64,000 nucleotides of DNA from an uncultured Bacteroidales bacterium (GCA_944321735.1 CALUMK010000001.1:124001-188000); one strand, 5' to 3'; shown: positions 8,459 to 17,620, counted from the stretch's first letter. Program-made: numbers and translations. The notes: generated by a model from the sequence alone, not told the origin.

Positions 8459-9040
8459 ATGGGAAAAAGTCTGGCAGAACTGGAACTACTGAATTGCGTC
8501 AAGGTCTTGGGCAAAGGCGAGACTTTGTTGTATCCGACCGATACCATTTGGGGGATAGGTTGCGATGCTACGAATGAGTCGGCTGTTTCCAAGGTCTACA
8601 GAATCAAGGAAAGGCCGGAGGACAAGAGTTTTATCTTGCTTGTTTCTTCGGAAGAAATGCTGGCGGACTATGTGGAAGCCGTGCCTCCTACGGCTTACGA
8701 TTTGATTCGGGCAACGGACGATATGCCGCTTACGATTATTTATTCCAAAGGGAAAAATCTGCCGTCGAATGTAGTGGCCAAAGATGGAAGTGTTGCGATT
8801 CGGGTCACGAACCATCCTTTCTGCAAGGAATTGATTAATCGTTTCGGCAAGCCTATCGTATCTACTTCGGCCAATCTTTCAGGCCAGCCTTTCCCGTTGA
8901 AGCTGGCCGATATATCGGAAATGGTTGTTGAAAGAGTTGACCACGTGGCTATCGTGGAAGAAAATCCGTTAACGGAGTTGCGGCCTTCGCGTATTATCAA
9001 ATTAGAGGCGGACGGGATGTTCCGCGTTGTCCGTGAATAG
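8459..9040 (+). CDS. L-threonylcarbamoyladenylate synthase
   Basis: 193 residues from the ATG at 8459; an upstream TTG in the same frame was rejected because family members start near 'GKSLAELELLNCVKVL'. The YrdC/Sua5 domain is clear: 'GETLLYPTDTIWGIGCDATN' near the N-terminus, 'KVYRIKERPEDKSFILLVSS' with the substrate-binding KxR-like region, and 'PIVSTSANLSGQPFP'. The enzyme makes threonylcarbamoyl-AMP from Thr, bicarbonate and ATP for the t6A37 modification of ANN-decoding tRNAs. mtaB (51030-52364), which modifies t6A further, is also in this window. Length fits the short YrdC/TsaC type rather than full Sua5. Confidence 0.92.
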   Translation: MGKSLAELELLNCVKVLGKGETLLYPTDTIWGIGCDATNESAVSKVYRIKERPEDKSFILLVSSEEMLADYVEAVPPTAYDLIRATDDMPLTIIYSKGKNLPSNVVAKDGSVAIRVTNHPFCKELINRFGKPIVSTSANLSGQPFPLKLADISEMVVERVDHVAIVEENPLTELRPSRIIKLEADGMFRVVRE

Positions 9041-9085
9041 TTTCCGGCTCATTTCTTATTGAATCGGAGACTGCCTTGAATATTT

Positions 9086-9823
9086 ATGGGAAAGCATTTT
9101 TTTGTCAGACTGTCCTTTTTTGTTCTGTCGCTGGCTTGGTTGTCCCAGCCGGTTTCGGCTATCGGGAAAATGCCACCTAATGCGCCGACTTACGATAACA
9201 AGTTGTTTCATTTCGGCTTTAGCCTGGGCATGAATTTCATGAACTTCTCAGTAGGGACCGATGAGAATCTCGGTTTCGAGGGGGATACGCTTCTGAGCGT
9301 GCGGCATCGTTCTCAGCCTGGTTTTGCAGTCGGGGTCGTGACAGACCTGCGTTTGGGCAAGTATTTCGATTTGCGGTTTATTCCTACGTTCAGCATGGGG
9401 ACTCGTTCGTTGGAATATACGACGAACATGCCCGATCAAGGAGTGGTCAAAGACAAGCAGGATATAGAAAGCATCATGCTGTTCCTGCCTTTGGAAGTGA
9501 AGTGGAAAGCGGCGCGTATTAACAATACGAGGCCTTATGTGACGGCAGGTTTCCAATATACCTTGGATATGGCCAACCGTAAGATGAAGGAAGAGGGAAA
9601 TGCGGCGGCCGAAGAATATAAAATGAAACTGGATCCGCATGATTTCGGGGTCACAGTCGGGCTTGGCTGGGATTTTTTTCTGCCATATAACAATAAGATC
9701 GCCTTGGAGTTGAAGGCTTATTTCGGTTTTCGGGACGTGCTTTTCCGGGAAAACAATATTTACACGGATCGTATCACGCGCCTCAACAGCCGGATGTTGC
9801 AGTTGAGCGTGACTTTTGAATAG
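9086..9823 (+). CDS. porT: PorT-family outer membrane protein of the type IX secretion system
   Basis: 245 residues with a signal peptide (residues 1-25, ending 'QPVSA'). The mature part begins 'YDNKLFHFGFSLGMNFMNF' and continues with alternating hydrophobic strands ('FAVGVVTDLRLGKYFDLRFI', 'FGVTVGLGWDF', 'RMLQLSVTFE' at the end with terminal aromatic residue). This is typical of an eight-stranded outer membrane beta-barrel of the PorT family. In Porphyromonas gingivalis PorT is required for T9SS secretion. The substrates may include the T9SS-tagged proteins in this window. The next gene follows after 7 bases. Confidence 0.85.
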   Translation: MGKHFFVRLSFFVLSLAWLSQPVSAIGKMPPNAPTYDNKLFHFGFSLGMNFMNFSVGTDENLGFEGDTLLSVRHRSQPGFAVGVVTDLRLGKYFDLRFIPTFSMGTRSLEYTTNMPDQGVVKDKQDIESIMLFLPLEVKWKAARINNTRPYVTAGFQYTLDMANRKMKEEGNAAAEEYKMKLDPHDFGVTVGLGWDFFLPYNNKIALELKAYFGFRDVLFRENNIYTDRITRLNSRMLQLSVTFE

Positions 9824-9830
9824 CCTTGTC

Positions 9831-11477
9831 ATGGTACAGGAACTGCAATTGAATCTGAGAGTCGAGGATGTGAATCGGACTGGGCAGGTGCGGCCGGAGG
9901 TGTTGAAGCGGTCGGCGGCGCAAGCCTTGGGTTTGCCGGAGGGGCGGTTGAACGATGTGGCACTGTTGCGGCTTTCGCTGGATGCCCGCTCCAAAATGCC
10001 TTGCTATCAGGCGCGTGTCAGGGTTTATACGGATGATTCTTATCGGGAAGCCCTGTCTTTCGATTTTTCTTTTGCTCCCTCCATGGGGGCTTCTTTTCAA
10101 AGGATTCCATCGCGTAAGGTGGTTGTGGCCGGGATGGGGCCTGCCGGGCTTTTCGCGGCCTTGGCCTTGGCTTCGGCCGGCGTGCAGGTGGTGCTGTTGG
10201 AGAGGGGGAAGCCGGTCAAGGAGAGGAAACGGGATATCGCGGCCTTTTGCCGGAGCGGTTTGTTGAATCCGGATTCCAATTACAGTTACGGGGAAGGCGG
10301 GGCCGGCTGCTTTTCGGACGGCAAGCTTTATACCCGTTCCAACAAGCGGGGCGATATCGGGCGCGTCCTGCGGATTTTCGTGCATTACGGGGCCAAGGAG
10401 GAGATTCTCTACCAAGCTCACCCGCATCTGGGCAGCGACCGTATGCCGGGCATGATCGAGAAGATGCGGCAGGATTTGCTTTCGGCCGGGGCGGAGATCC
10501 GTTTCGAGACTAAGGTGGAAAGCATTTTGCGCGATGCCGAAGGCGGCTTTGTGGCGGTGGTCGACCAGCATGGCAATGAATACCCGGCGGATGCTTTGGT
10601 GCTGGCGGTCGGGAACGCGGCCGGGGAACTTTGGCAGAAGATGGCATCGGAAAATATCTTGCTCGAAGAGAAGTCTTTCGCGATGGGGGTTCGTCTGGAA
10701 CACCCGCAGGCTCTGATCAATGCGATGCAATACAGGGGCGCGGAGAAAAGGCATTCCTTGCCAACGGCGGAGTATTCTTTTGTGGAGCAGGTGGATGGCC
10801 AAGGCGTGTTCTCGTTCTGCATGTGCCCGGGCGGGGTCGTGATTCCGGCGGCGACCGAACAGGACGGCTTGGTGGTCAACGGCATGTCGGATTCGGGACG
10901 CAATTCCCTTTGGGCCAATGCCGGCTGGGTTACGGGAGTGGACAGGGATGCCTTGCGCAAGGCCGGTCTGGAACTGGAAGCTGGTCCGTTGGCGTTATGG
11001 TATTACCAGCGGCAGATGGAACAACGGTTTTATCAGGCCGGCATGGCGGCGGTCGGGCAAGGTTTCGCGGCTCCGGCCCAGCGTCTGACCGATTTCATGG
11101 AGGGCAGGCTTTCGGCTTCCTTGCCGCGTTCTTCTTATCCGATGGGAGTCTATCCGGCCCTCATGGAGCAATTGCTGCCACCTTTCATCGCCCAGGCTTT
11201 GCGTGGGGCTTTCCATCGGGTTTCAGCCAAGAAGAGGGCGTTTTTGACCGAAGAAGCCGTGCTGTTAGGCTTGGAGAGCCGGACTTCTTCCCCGGTTCGG
11301 ATTCCACGTGTGGCGGAGACTGGCGAGCATCCGCAGGTTCCGGGCTTGTATCCTTGCGGGGAGGGTTCGGGTTATGCCGGCGGAATCACCTCTTCGGCCA
11401 TCGACGGCCTCAATTGTGCGGAAAAGATTTTGGCAAAGTGGGGGATTGGTGCTACCTTTGGGAATCCTAAGCCTTGA
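9831..11477 (+). CDS. NAD(P)/FAD-dependent oxidoreductase
   Basis: 548 residues from the ATG at 9831, 7 bases after porT; an in-frame TTG inside porT was rejected. Residues 1-90 form the N-terminal domain typical of the conserved 'uncharacterised FAD-dependent dehydrogenase' family. A dinucleotide-binding motif GMGPAG lies at 101-106 and an acidic end of strand 2 at 'VVLLERGKPVKERKRD'. 'NYSYGEGGAGCFSDGKLYTR' and the C-terminal 'LYPCGEGSGYAGGITSSAID' are family hallmarks and close the FAD site. Substrate is unknown. It may share a transcript with porT. A promoter for the next gene lies inside its last codons. Confidence 0.85.
   Translation: MVQELQLNLRVEDVNRTGQVRPEVLKRSAAQALGLPEGRLNDVALLRLSLDARSKMPCYQARVRVYTDDSYREALSFDFSFAPSMGASFQRIPSRKVVVAGMGPAGLFAALALASAGVQVVLLERGKPVKERKRDIAAFCRSGLLNPDSNYSYGEGGAGCFSDGKLYTRSNKRGDIGRVLRIFVHYGAKEEILYQAHPHLGSDRMPGMIEKMRQDLLSAGAEIRFETKVESILRDAEGGFVAVVDQHGNEYPADALVLAVGNAAGELWQKMASENILLEEKSFAMGVRLEHPQALINAMQYRGAEKRHSLPTAEYSFVEQVDGQGVFSFCMCPGGVVIPAATEQDGLVVNGMSDSGRNSLWANAGWVTGVDRDALRKAGLELEAGPLALWYYQRQMEQRFYQAGMAAVGQGFAAPAQRLTDFMEGRLSASLPRSSYPMGVYPALMEQLLPPFIAQALRGAFHRVSAKKRAFLTEEAVLLGLESRTSSPVRIPRVAETGEHPQVPGLYPCGEGSGYAGGITSSAIDGLNCAEKILAKWGIGATFGNPKP
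11429..11460 (+). promoter_or_regulatory. promoter inside the end of the FAD oxidoreductase gene
   Basis: TTTG at 11429-11432, a 20-base spacer and TAccTTTG at 11453-11460 match the full consensus. It ends 17 bases before the upstream gene stops and would drive the conserved unknown gene at 11588. Confidence 0.6.
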
Positions 11478-11587
11478 TTCCGATGAGGCTTGGCAGGCTT
11501 GCTGGCCTTCGGCTTTCTCGATGAAGGTTGGTTTCGGGTTTTCAATTGAAATCCAGTGCTATAGAAAGGCGAGTCTGCGGATAAGGA

Positions 11588-12298
11588 ATGATGGAAAAAG
11601 AAAGGGGGATGCCCATGGACGAAAAAGAAAACACGCTTTGCCAGTATATATTGGCCAAGGATGCGCTCAAGCGGAAAGTGGTTGAAAACACTTCGGCCGC
11701 GTTCGCCTTGCTTAGAGATGAGGCGAAGGCTTTTTTCGACTGCCTCTCGGATTTGAAGGAAAAGAAGGCGGAGGCTTCGGAGCTTCAATTGTCGCTCACC
11801 GACAGGGGCAAGACGGAGTTCATGCTGGCCTTTTCGAGCGATGTGCTGCTTTTCAGCCAGCATACCAATGTGTTCGAGTTCTCCCGCAACCATGAAGTGA
11901 TGAAGACTCCTTATATAAAGGAGGATCCGGAACGGTCATATTGCGGGCTGATTCATATCTACAACTTCTTGTCCGATTCCTTGCTTTACCATCGGGAGAA
12001 CGACCTCGGTTATCTGATAGGCCGGGTGTTCGTCAACAAGGATGGGCATTATTTTATCGAAGGCAAGCAGGAATTAGGCTTGATTTACACCAATTTCGGA
12101 CATGCCGAGTTCAATCAGGAGGCGGCGCGGACGCTTTTGCGTTCGGCCATGGAATACACGGCCAAGTTCGACTTGCTGACCCCGCCTTACGATGAGGTGA
12201 AGGAAATCACGGTGGGAAATATACAGGACGAGCTGGCATACAAGAAGATGCGGACGGCCAAACGCTTGGGATTCCAGTTCAAGGCCGACGAGCAGTAG
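11588..12298 (+). CDS. conserved protein of unknown function
   Basis: 236 residues, soluble, without signal peptide or membrane segments. The N-terminal third is helical and charged ('FDCLSDLKEKKAEASELQLS'); the middle is a mixed alpha/beta part ('TEFMLAFSSDVLLFSQHTNV', 'ENDLGYLIGRVFVNKDGHYF'). I do not recognise a named family, although it looks like a conserved Bacteroidales protein. ATGs at 11588, 11591 and 11609 are all possible; the first is given. It has its own promoter at 11429-11460, leaving a leader of roughly 120 bases. Confidence 0.7.
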   Translation: MMEKERGMPMDEKENTLCQYILAKDALKRKVVENTSAAFALLRDEAKAFFDCLSDLKEKKAEASELQLSLTDRGKTEFMLAFSSDVLLFSQHTNVFEFSRNHEVMKTPYIKEDPERSYCGLIHIYNFLSDSLLYHRENDLGYLIGRVFVNKDGHYFIEGKQELGLIYTNFGHAEFNQEAARTLLRSAMEYTAKFDLLTPPYDEVKEITVGNIQDELAYKKMRTAKRLGFQFKADEQ

Positions 12299-12410
12299 GG
12301 AAATCCGAGGCTTCGGACGTTTGCGCTGCGTTCTTCCGGCAACGGTAGCTGTTCCGCGGAAATGGCTGAGATGGGGAACGGCCGGATATTTGGGTTCATA
12401 GAAGCATTTA

Positions 12411-12609
12411 AACCCAAATCGGTCATTAGACTCGCCGAGTGTGTTTCCTGTTTTCGAAGAGGGATGCTTTTGTGCATCTTGTTCGCTTCTGTCCGCATCT
12501 TGCTCCTCGCTACGCCTCGACGTAGCCCGCTACGCCTTCGGCTAGGCGAGAAGCATGCTGCATGACATAAGCGGACAATCTACCCAAAGTCTAATGACCG
12601 ATTTGGGTT
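12411..12609. repeat. 22-bp perfect inverted repeat enclosing 155 bp (MITE-like element)
   Basis: 12411-12432 is the exact reverse complement of 12588-12609 (core aaatcggtcattagact). Inside are nested short stems: gatgc/gcatc at about 12462-12479, gtccgc/gcggac, and gctacg/cgtagc. The whole could fold into one long hairpin. No reading frame or TAnnTTTG promoter is seen inside, and no clear target-site duplication. It fills most of the gap between the unknown gene and the polyprenyl synthetase. Confidence 0.6.
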
Positions 12610-12639
12610 AAAGGAATCGAACAGAAAAATATAAGACAG

Positions 12640-13638
12640 ATGGCAAAAGATAACAGACAATTACGGGAAGATTTGAACCGGGTGATGGAACAGCAGGAAA
12701 TGTTTCACGGAGCGCCCGATACGTTGTACGAACCGGTACGCTATATCATGGGCTTGGGTGGCAAGCGCCTGCGTCCGGTCCTGGCTTTGATGGCCTGCCA
12801 GCTTTTCAAGGGCGATACCGATAAGGCATTGCTTCCGGCTTTAGGGCTGGAAGTGTTCCATAATTTCACGCTTCTGCATGATGATGTGATGGACAGGGCT
12901 GACATGCGCCGGGGCAAGCCCACGGTGAATGTGAAGTGGAATTCGAATGTGGCGATTCTCTCGGGCGATGTAATGTTCGCCATGGCTTGCCGTTTGATTT
13001 GCCAGGCTCCCGATGAACGGAAAGGGGCGGTCTTGGAGGCGTTCAACGATTTGGCTGTAGGGGTTTGCGAAGGCCAGCAGTACGATATGGATTTCGAGAC
13101 CCAGGAAAAGGTGTCGATGGCCGAATACATGGAGATGATCCGTCTCAAGACGGCCGTGCTGATTGCCGGGGCTTTGAAAGTGGGTGCTTTGCTGGCCGGG
13201 GCTTCGGAAGAAGATCTGCAGCCGCTCTACGAGTACGGCACGAAAATCGGTCTGGCCTTCCAGTTGCAGGACGATTTGCTGGATCTCTACGGGGACGAGG
13301 CCAAGTTCGGCAAGAAGCTGGGCAGCGATATCCGGGAGAACAAGAAGACCTATCTTTATATCAAGGCCTTGGATCTTTTGGAGGAAGTGGACGCCATTGC
13401 GCTCGAACATGAGTTCTCCACACCGACGCTGCCTTTTGGGGATATTGCCAAGATTAAAAAAGTCAAAGCCTTGTACGAAAAGGTGAAAGTGAAGGATCAT
13501 TGCGAGAAAGCGGTAAGCAATCTCTTTGCCGAGGCCGGGGAAGCCTTGGACCGCTTGTCGGCATCGCCTGCGGTGGATCCGCAAGCCTTGGCCGCCTTGC
13601 GGGCTTTCGGATCGGAACTCTTGGGACGGGAAGTATAA
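12640..13638 (+). CDS. polyprenyl (trans-isoprenyl diphosphate) synthase
   Basis: 332 residues. It carries both Asp-rich motifs of trans-prenyltransferases: DDVMD at 81-85 within 'LHDDVMDRADMRRGKPTVN', and DDLLD near residue 210 within 'QLQDDLLDLYGDEAKFGKK'. 'GGKRLRPVL' at 40-48 binds the isopentenyl diphosphate. The enzyme condenses IPP with an allylic diphosphate to make farnesyl, geranylgeranyl or longer chains; product length cannot be read from sequence alone. ispE, in the MEP pathway that supplies IPP, lies at 59747-60583. The start ATG follows the 12411-12609 element by 30 bases. Confidence 0.92.
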   Translation: MAKDNRQLREDLNRVMEQQEMFHGAPDTLYEPVRYIMGLGGKRLRPVLALMACQLFKGDTDKALLPALGLEVFHNFTLLHDDVMDRADMRRGKPTVNVKWNSNVAILSGDVMFAMACRLICQAPDERKGAVLEAFNDLAVGVCEGQQYDMDFETQEKVSMAEYMEMIRLKTAVLIAGALKVGALLAGASEEDLQPLYEYGTKIGLAFQLQDDLLDLYGDEAKFGKKLGSDIRENKKTYLYIKALDLLEEVDAIALEHEFSTPTLPFGDIAKIKKVKALYEKVKVKDHCEKAVSNLFAEAGEALDRLSASPAVDPQALAALRAFGSELLGREV

Positions 13639-13697
13639 GAGCCGGAGCTTGCTTCGGAATTTTAGGAAGTCTTGATTTTTTACCAAGATGCAGTGTC

Positions 13698-13739
13698 AAC
13701 CTCGTCGCGCTTCGATGTGTGGCGAGGTTTTCTTTTCTT
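13698..13739 (+). terminator. possible terminator after the polyprenyl synthase
   Basis: aacctcg at 13698-13704 pairs with cgaggtt at 13723-13729, followed by a T-rich run. The stem is short (7 bp) with an 18-base loop. It sits between convergent genes. Confidence 0.45.
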
Positions 13740-13769
13740 CGGGCTTCCGGGCAGGGCTTGCGGCATGAC

Positions 13770-14828
13770 TCAGCGGTTCGGCGGCAGCTTTATCAGGTCT
13801 TTTTGAGCGGTGAACCAAGGGATGACGCGCTTCATCAGCGGGATGAGCAGCAAGTAGGGCAGCATGACCAACGGCATGATGACCCAGAGGTTGGCCGCAG
13901 AGGCCGGGAGGAATTTCCCGCAGAGCATGACCACGATTTGGATTAGCAGCACATGTGTGCAAAGGATCATGATCGAGTATCGCCCGAAATAGGAAATCAA
14001 AGGGAGCCTTTTTAGCAGCCGGGCAATGAAAATGACCATCAGCGTGCCTCCGATGCCGCAACTGTAACGAATCCAGAGCCGAAGGAAATAGTTTTCGGTC
14101 TGGAATGAAGTCATCAGATAGGTGTAGGCGGCTAGAAGCGCGATGCCGATAATCGATTCAGTCATATACCGCCCTTTTCGTTCCGGATTGGATTTCAGGA
14201 TATTGAAAATCCCGGCAGGGGCTTGGATCGAGTATTGCCGTAACAGGTATCCGCAGCAGAAGAACGGCATCGCCTCCAAGGCTTCATCGATGAAAGCGTA
14301 GAGGTTCACATGGAAAAAGAGGCAGCTGAAACCTATCAGACCGGCATCCAGGCAGAGCAGGGATAGCATCCGCAGCGGATGCCGGGTCTTGGACGAAAGC
14401 AGGTATAGCCCGTAGAAGAACAGGTTCAGCAGGAAAAGGCACCAAAGGAACCATATAGGCACATTGGGAAAAGTCTCCAAGTTGATGAACGCCCATAGGG
14501 ATTCTATGCCGACCACGGTATTGATCGTGTGTCCGAGAAATTTCCAGAAGATATAGGGCAGGATGACCGAGGTGGTCAGGTAGAAGAAAGCGAACGGGAT
14601 CAGCAGTTTGTTCGTTTTCCGTATCAAGAATCCTCGGAAACCTTCGTAGGGCTTGAAGAACAGGCCGGAAAGGAAGAAGTACAGCGGCATCCGGAAACTG
14701 CCCAGCATGGCATCCATCCCGCTCGATACCGAGACGAAAGCCGCCGCATGGAAATAGACCACCAGCAGGATGCACAAGCCTTTGGCAAAGTCTATGAAAT
14801 CAATCCGGTTGGAATCGTTCGCTGTCAT
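13770..14828 (-). CDS. acyltransferase 3 family membrane protein
   Basis: 352 residues from the ATG at 14828; the frame stays open further upstream but the family N-terminus ('NRIDFIDFAKGLCILLVVYF') starts here. About ten hydrophobic segments and the early conserved His (in 'VYFHAAAF') are typical of integral membrane O-acyltransferases that decorate polysaccharides or peptidoglycan from the cytoplasmic acyl-CoA pool. The acceptor is unknown. It starts 8 bases after the ABC-F gene, so it is probably the last gene of a minus-strand transcript with lspA and ABC-F. Confidence 0.85.
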   Translation of the reverse strand: MTANDSNRIDFIDFAKGLCILLVVYFHAAAFVSVSSGMDAMLGSFRMPLYFFLSGLFFKPYEGFRGFLIRKTNKLLIPFAFFYLTTSVILPYIFWKFLGHTINTVVGIESLWAFINLETFPNVPIWFLWCLFLLNLFFYGLYLLSSKTRHPLRMLSLLCLDAGLIGFSCLFFHVNLYAFIDEALEAMPFFCCGYLLRQYSIQAPAGIFNILKSNPERKGRYMTESIIGIALLAAYTYLMTSFQTENYFLRLWIRYSCGIGGTLMVIFIARLLKRLPLISYFGRYSIMILCTHVLLIQIVVMLCGKFLPASAANLWVIMPLVMLPYLLLIPLMKRVIPWFTAQKDLIKLPPNR

Positions 14829-14836
14829 AGGCCGGC

Positions 14837-16825
14837 TTATTTTCCCATTTCTTCCAATTTCTCCTGAAGGGCGGCCCATTCGTCGGTCTTGCGGGCCGAA
14901 AGCCGTTTTTTCTCTTCGTATTGGTTGCAGTTTTCCACCGTGCATTGGGACGGATCCTCGATAAAGACCTTGTCCATCTCGGCCAGCTCGCTTTCCAAGG
15001 CTTCGATTTCCGATTCCAATTTCTCGATCGCGTTCCTGACTTTGCGCAGTTCCCGTTCTTGCTGTTTCTGCATTTCCCTTTCTTCGGCCGAGCCGGGACG
15101 GGGAGCCGTCGGGGCGGCATTCGGCGAGGATGCCGTGTTCCCTTTCGGCGCATTCTGGGCTTGTTTGCCGGCATTGGCGGGCGATGCCGACTTCCTTTCC
15201 AGTTCCTGCAGCCGCTCCATCTTGCGGTCGGCCAGGAAGGTGGACACATCCCCTAAATGCAGCTTGACATGGCCGTCGCGGAATTCGTAGGTCTTGGTGG
15301 TCAGTCCTTCCAGGAAATCCCGGTCGTGCGAGACCACGATCAGGCTGCCGTTGTATTGCAGCAAGGCCATTTTCAGGATATCCTTGGAACGCATGTCCAA
15401 ATGGTTGGTCGGTTCGTCCAATACCAAGAGGTTGACTGGCTCCAGAAGCAGTTTGGCCAGGGCGAGGCGGCCTTTTTCTCCGCCGGACAGCACCTTGACT
15501 TTCTTTTCGATGTCCTCGCCCGAGAACAGGAAGCAGCCTAAGATGTTGCGGATACGGGTCCGGACTTCGCCCACGGCTATGTCGTCTATGGTCTGGAATA
15601 CGGTCTTGTTGCCGTCCAAGAGCGCGGCTTGGTTCTGGGCGAAGTAGCCTATCTTGACCCCGGCGCCGATTTCCAGTCGGCCTTCATGGTCGGGAATCTC
15701 GCCCATCACGATTTTCGAGAAGGTGGATTTCCCTTCGCCGTTGCGTCCTACCAAGGCCACTTTCTCGCCTTTTTCCAGCGTGAAGTCGAAATGGGAGAAC
15801 ACCCGTTTTTCGCCGTAGCATTTGCCGATGTCCTGGGCTCGGATCACGATTTTTCCGCAATGCGGGGCGGGAGGGAAGCGGAAGGCGATCGAGGAGTTGT
15901 CGGTTTCGTCCACTTCGATGCGCTCCATCTTCTCCAGCATTTTGATTCTTGACTGGGCTTGCCGGGCCTTGGTCGCTTTGTAGCGGAAGCGTTCGATAAA
16001 GCGTTCTATGTTCTCGATTTCCTTCTGCTGGTTGTCGTAGGCGGCTTGCTGCACTTGACGGCGTTCGGCCCGTTGGATCACGTATTCGGAATAGGGCACG
16101 TTGTAGTCCTCGATCCGGCCCATCGTGATTTCGATGGTACGGGTGGTTACATGGTCCAGGAACTTGCGGTCGTGGCTGACCAAGACAACCGCTCCCGGGT
16201 AAGTCTGCAGGAATTCTTCCAGCCATCCGATGGACTCGATGTCCAAGTGGTTGGTCGGCTCGTCGAGCAGCATGACCTCCGGTTTCTTGAGCAGGATTTT
16301 AGCCAGTTCTACCCGCATCTGCCAGCCGGAGCTGAACTCGGTGATGCTGCGTTCGAAGTCGCTGCGCTTGAAGCCCAGGCCAAGCAGCACTTTCTCGGCC
16401 ATGCCCATCCGGTCGTTGCCGCCGATGAGGTGGAAACGTTCGTTGGCTTCGGTAAGCCGTTCGATGAGCTTGTGGTATTCCTCCGATTCGTAGTCGGTGC
16501 GTTCGGCCAACTGGGCGGATAGCTTTTCTATTTCTTTTTCAAGGGCATTGGTCTTGTCGAAAGCCGTCAGGGTCTCGTCCATGATGGTCTTGGTCGAGTC
16601 CGGGATCATCTCTTGGGGGAGGTAGCCGATTTCGTGGCCCGTGGTCAGCACAATCGTGCCCGAATCCGGTTCCTGCAATCCGGAGAGGATTTTCAGCAAG
16701 GTGGATTTTCCGGCGCCGTTCTTGCCGGTGAGGCCGATCCGGTCCTTGTCCTTGATGATGAAAGAAACATCGTCGAAAAGGGTCTTCCCGGTAAAGGATA
16801 CCGAGAGCTTATTGATGGAAATCAT
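14837..16825 (-). CDS. ABC-F family ATP-binding protein
   Basis: 662 residues with two fused ABC ATPase domains and no membrane segments. Domain 1 has Walker A 'GKNGAGKST' near residue 36 and Walker B 'LLDEPTNHLD'. Domain 2 has 'GRNGEGKST' and 'VLDEPTNHLD'. Between them is the charged linker ('YDNQQKEIENIERFIERFRY') and at the end a coiled coil rich in Glu and Lys, as in Uup/YbiT-like proteins. ABC-F proteins act on the ribosome E site. Whether this one is a housekeeping factor or gives antibiotic protection cannot be told. Its start overlaps the end of lspA by 17 bases. Confidence 0.93.
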   Translation of the reverse strand: MISINKLSVSFTGKTLFDDVSFIIKDKDRIGLTGKNGAGKSTLLKILSGLQEPDSGTIVLTTGHEIGYLPQEMIPDSTKTIMDETLTAFDKTNALEKEIEKLSAQLAERTDYESEEYHKLIERLTEANERFHLIGGNDRMGMAEKVLLGLGFKRSDFERSITEFSSGWQMRVELAKILLKKPEVMLLDEPTNHLDIESIGWLEEFLQTYPGAVVLVSHDRKFLDHVTTRTIEITMGRIEDYNVPYSEYVIQRAERRQVQQAAYDNQQKEIENIERFIERFRYKATKARQAQSRIKMLEKMERIEVDETDNSSIAFRFPPAPHCGKIVIRAQDIGKCYGEKRVFSHFDFTLEKGEKVALVGRNGEGKSTFSKIVMGEIPDHEGRLEIGAGVKIGYFAQNQAALLDGNKTVFQTIDDIAVGEVRTRIRNILGCFLFSGEDIEKKVKVLSGGEKGRLALAKLLLEPVNLLVLDEPTNHLDMRSKDILKMALLQYNGSLIVVSHDRDFLEGLTTKTYEFRDGHVKLHLGDVSTFLADRKMERLQELERKSASPANAGKQAQNAPKGNTASSPNAAPTAPRPGSAEEREMQKQQERELRKVRNAIEKLESEIEALESELAEMDKVFIEDPSQCTVENCNQYEEKKRLSARKTDEWAALQEKLEEMGK

Positions 16826-17534
16826 GTTGTACTTGCTTTTTTTCCGGCCACCAGAAGGAACGCTGGGTGAAGAAAAAGAGGAGGAAGCCTATGGTGATGG
16901 CCGAGTCGGCCAGGTTGAAGACGGGACGGAAAAAGAGGAATTCCCGGCCGCCGACCCAAGGCATCCATTCCGGGTAATGCCCTTGGAAGAGCGGGAAATA
17001 GAGCATGTCAACCACATGTCCGTGCAGGAAGGGCGCGTAGCCGCCCCCTTCGGGGAAAAGCTCGGCCACATGGAAATAGCTTTCCGAGAATATCATTCCG
17101 TAAAAGGCGCAGTCGATCACGTTGCCGATGGCTCCGGCCAAAATCAGCGACAAGGAAACCAATAAAGAGGTTTTCAAGACGATGCCGCTGGGTTTCTTCC
17201 GGGCGGCCAAAGCCTCTTCGGCGGTCATTCCAGCCAATTGACCTTGCAAGGCCAGCCTTTCCTTGTTGAGCTTGCGCAGGTACCAGACAAGGAACACGAT
17301 GGCCGCGATCCGGACCAGGCTCAGCAGCAGCTTGCCGAAATTCTCCCCGAAGCTAAGGCCGAACGCCATGCCTTCGTTTTCTAAGAAATGAATCCTGAAC
17401 CAGGAGAATACCTGGATTTCGTCGCCGATCCGCATGCTCAGCTTGATCCAGAATTTGCTCGCTTGATCCAGAATCAGGACGCCTGCCACAATCAGCAGGG
17501 GGATGTGCCTTTTGCACCAAGATATGAAACGCAT
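16809..17534 (-). CDS. lspA: lipoprotein signal peptidase (signal peptidase II)
   Basis: 241 residues from the ATG at 17534; a GTG 27 bases upstream (17561) is an alternative. Four membrane segments and both catalytic aspartates are visible: 'GNVIDCAFYG' and 'FNLADSAITIGFLLFF'. 'IHFLENEGMAFGLSF' is the conserved N-x-G-x-A-F block. LspA cleaves prolipoproteins after lipid attachment. Compared with the 160-residue E. coli enzyme there is an insert of about 40 residues ('LNKERLALQGQLAGMTAEEA' and around) in a loop, and a longer periplasmic region; similar inserts occur in Bacteroidota. Lipoproteins in this window (22084, 25980) are plausible substrates. Confidence 0.93.
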   Translation of the reverse strand: MRFISWCKRHIPLLIVAGVLILDQASKFWIKLSMRIGDEIQVFSWFRIHFLENEGMAFGLSFGENFGKLLLSLVRIAAIVFLVWYLRKLNKERLALQGQLAGMTAEEALAARKKPSGIVLKTSLLVSLSLILAGAIGNVIDCAFYGMIFSESYFHVAELFPEGGGYAPFLHGHVVDMLYFPLFQGHYPEWMPWVGGREFLFFRPVFNLADSAITIGFLLFFFTQRSFWWPEKKQVQHDFHQ

Positions 17535-17559
17535 ACTCGTAAGCAGGGTTCTAAATAAC

Positions 17560-17620
17560 ACGAAAAAGCGGAAGATGCCCTTTCCATAGCTTTACAGGCA
17601 TCAGGCAGGGGCATCTTCCG
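17560..17620 (-). terminator. terminator between traR/dksA and lspA
   Basis: cggaagatgccc at 17569-17580 is the exact complement of 17609-17620. Read on the minus strand the stem is followed by GCTTTTTCG, a T-run. It should end part of the ileS-dksA transcript before lspA. Confidence 0.7.

Noticed and set aside
12411..12609. Second invertible promoter
   Set aside because: The inverted repeats would allow inversion, but no TAnnTTTG element lies inside in either direction and the interior is self-complementary, so a hairpin or mobile element fits better.
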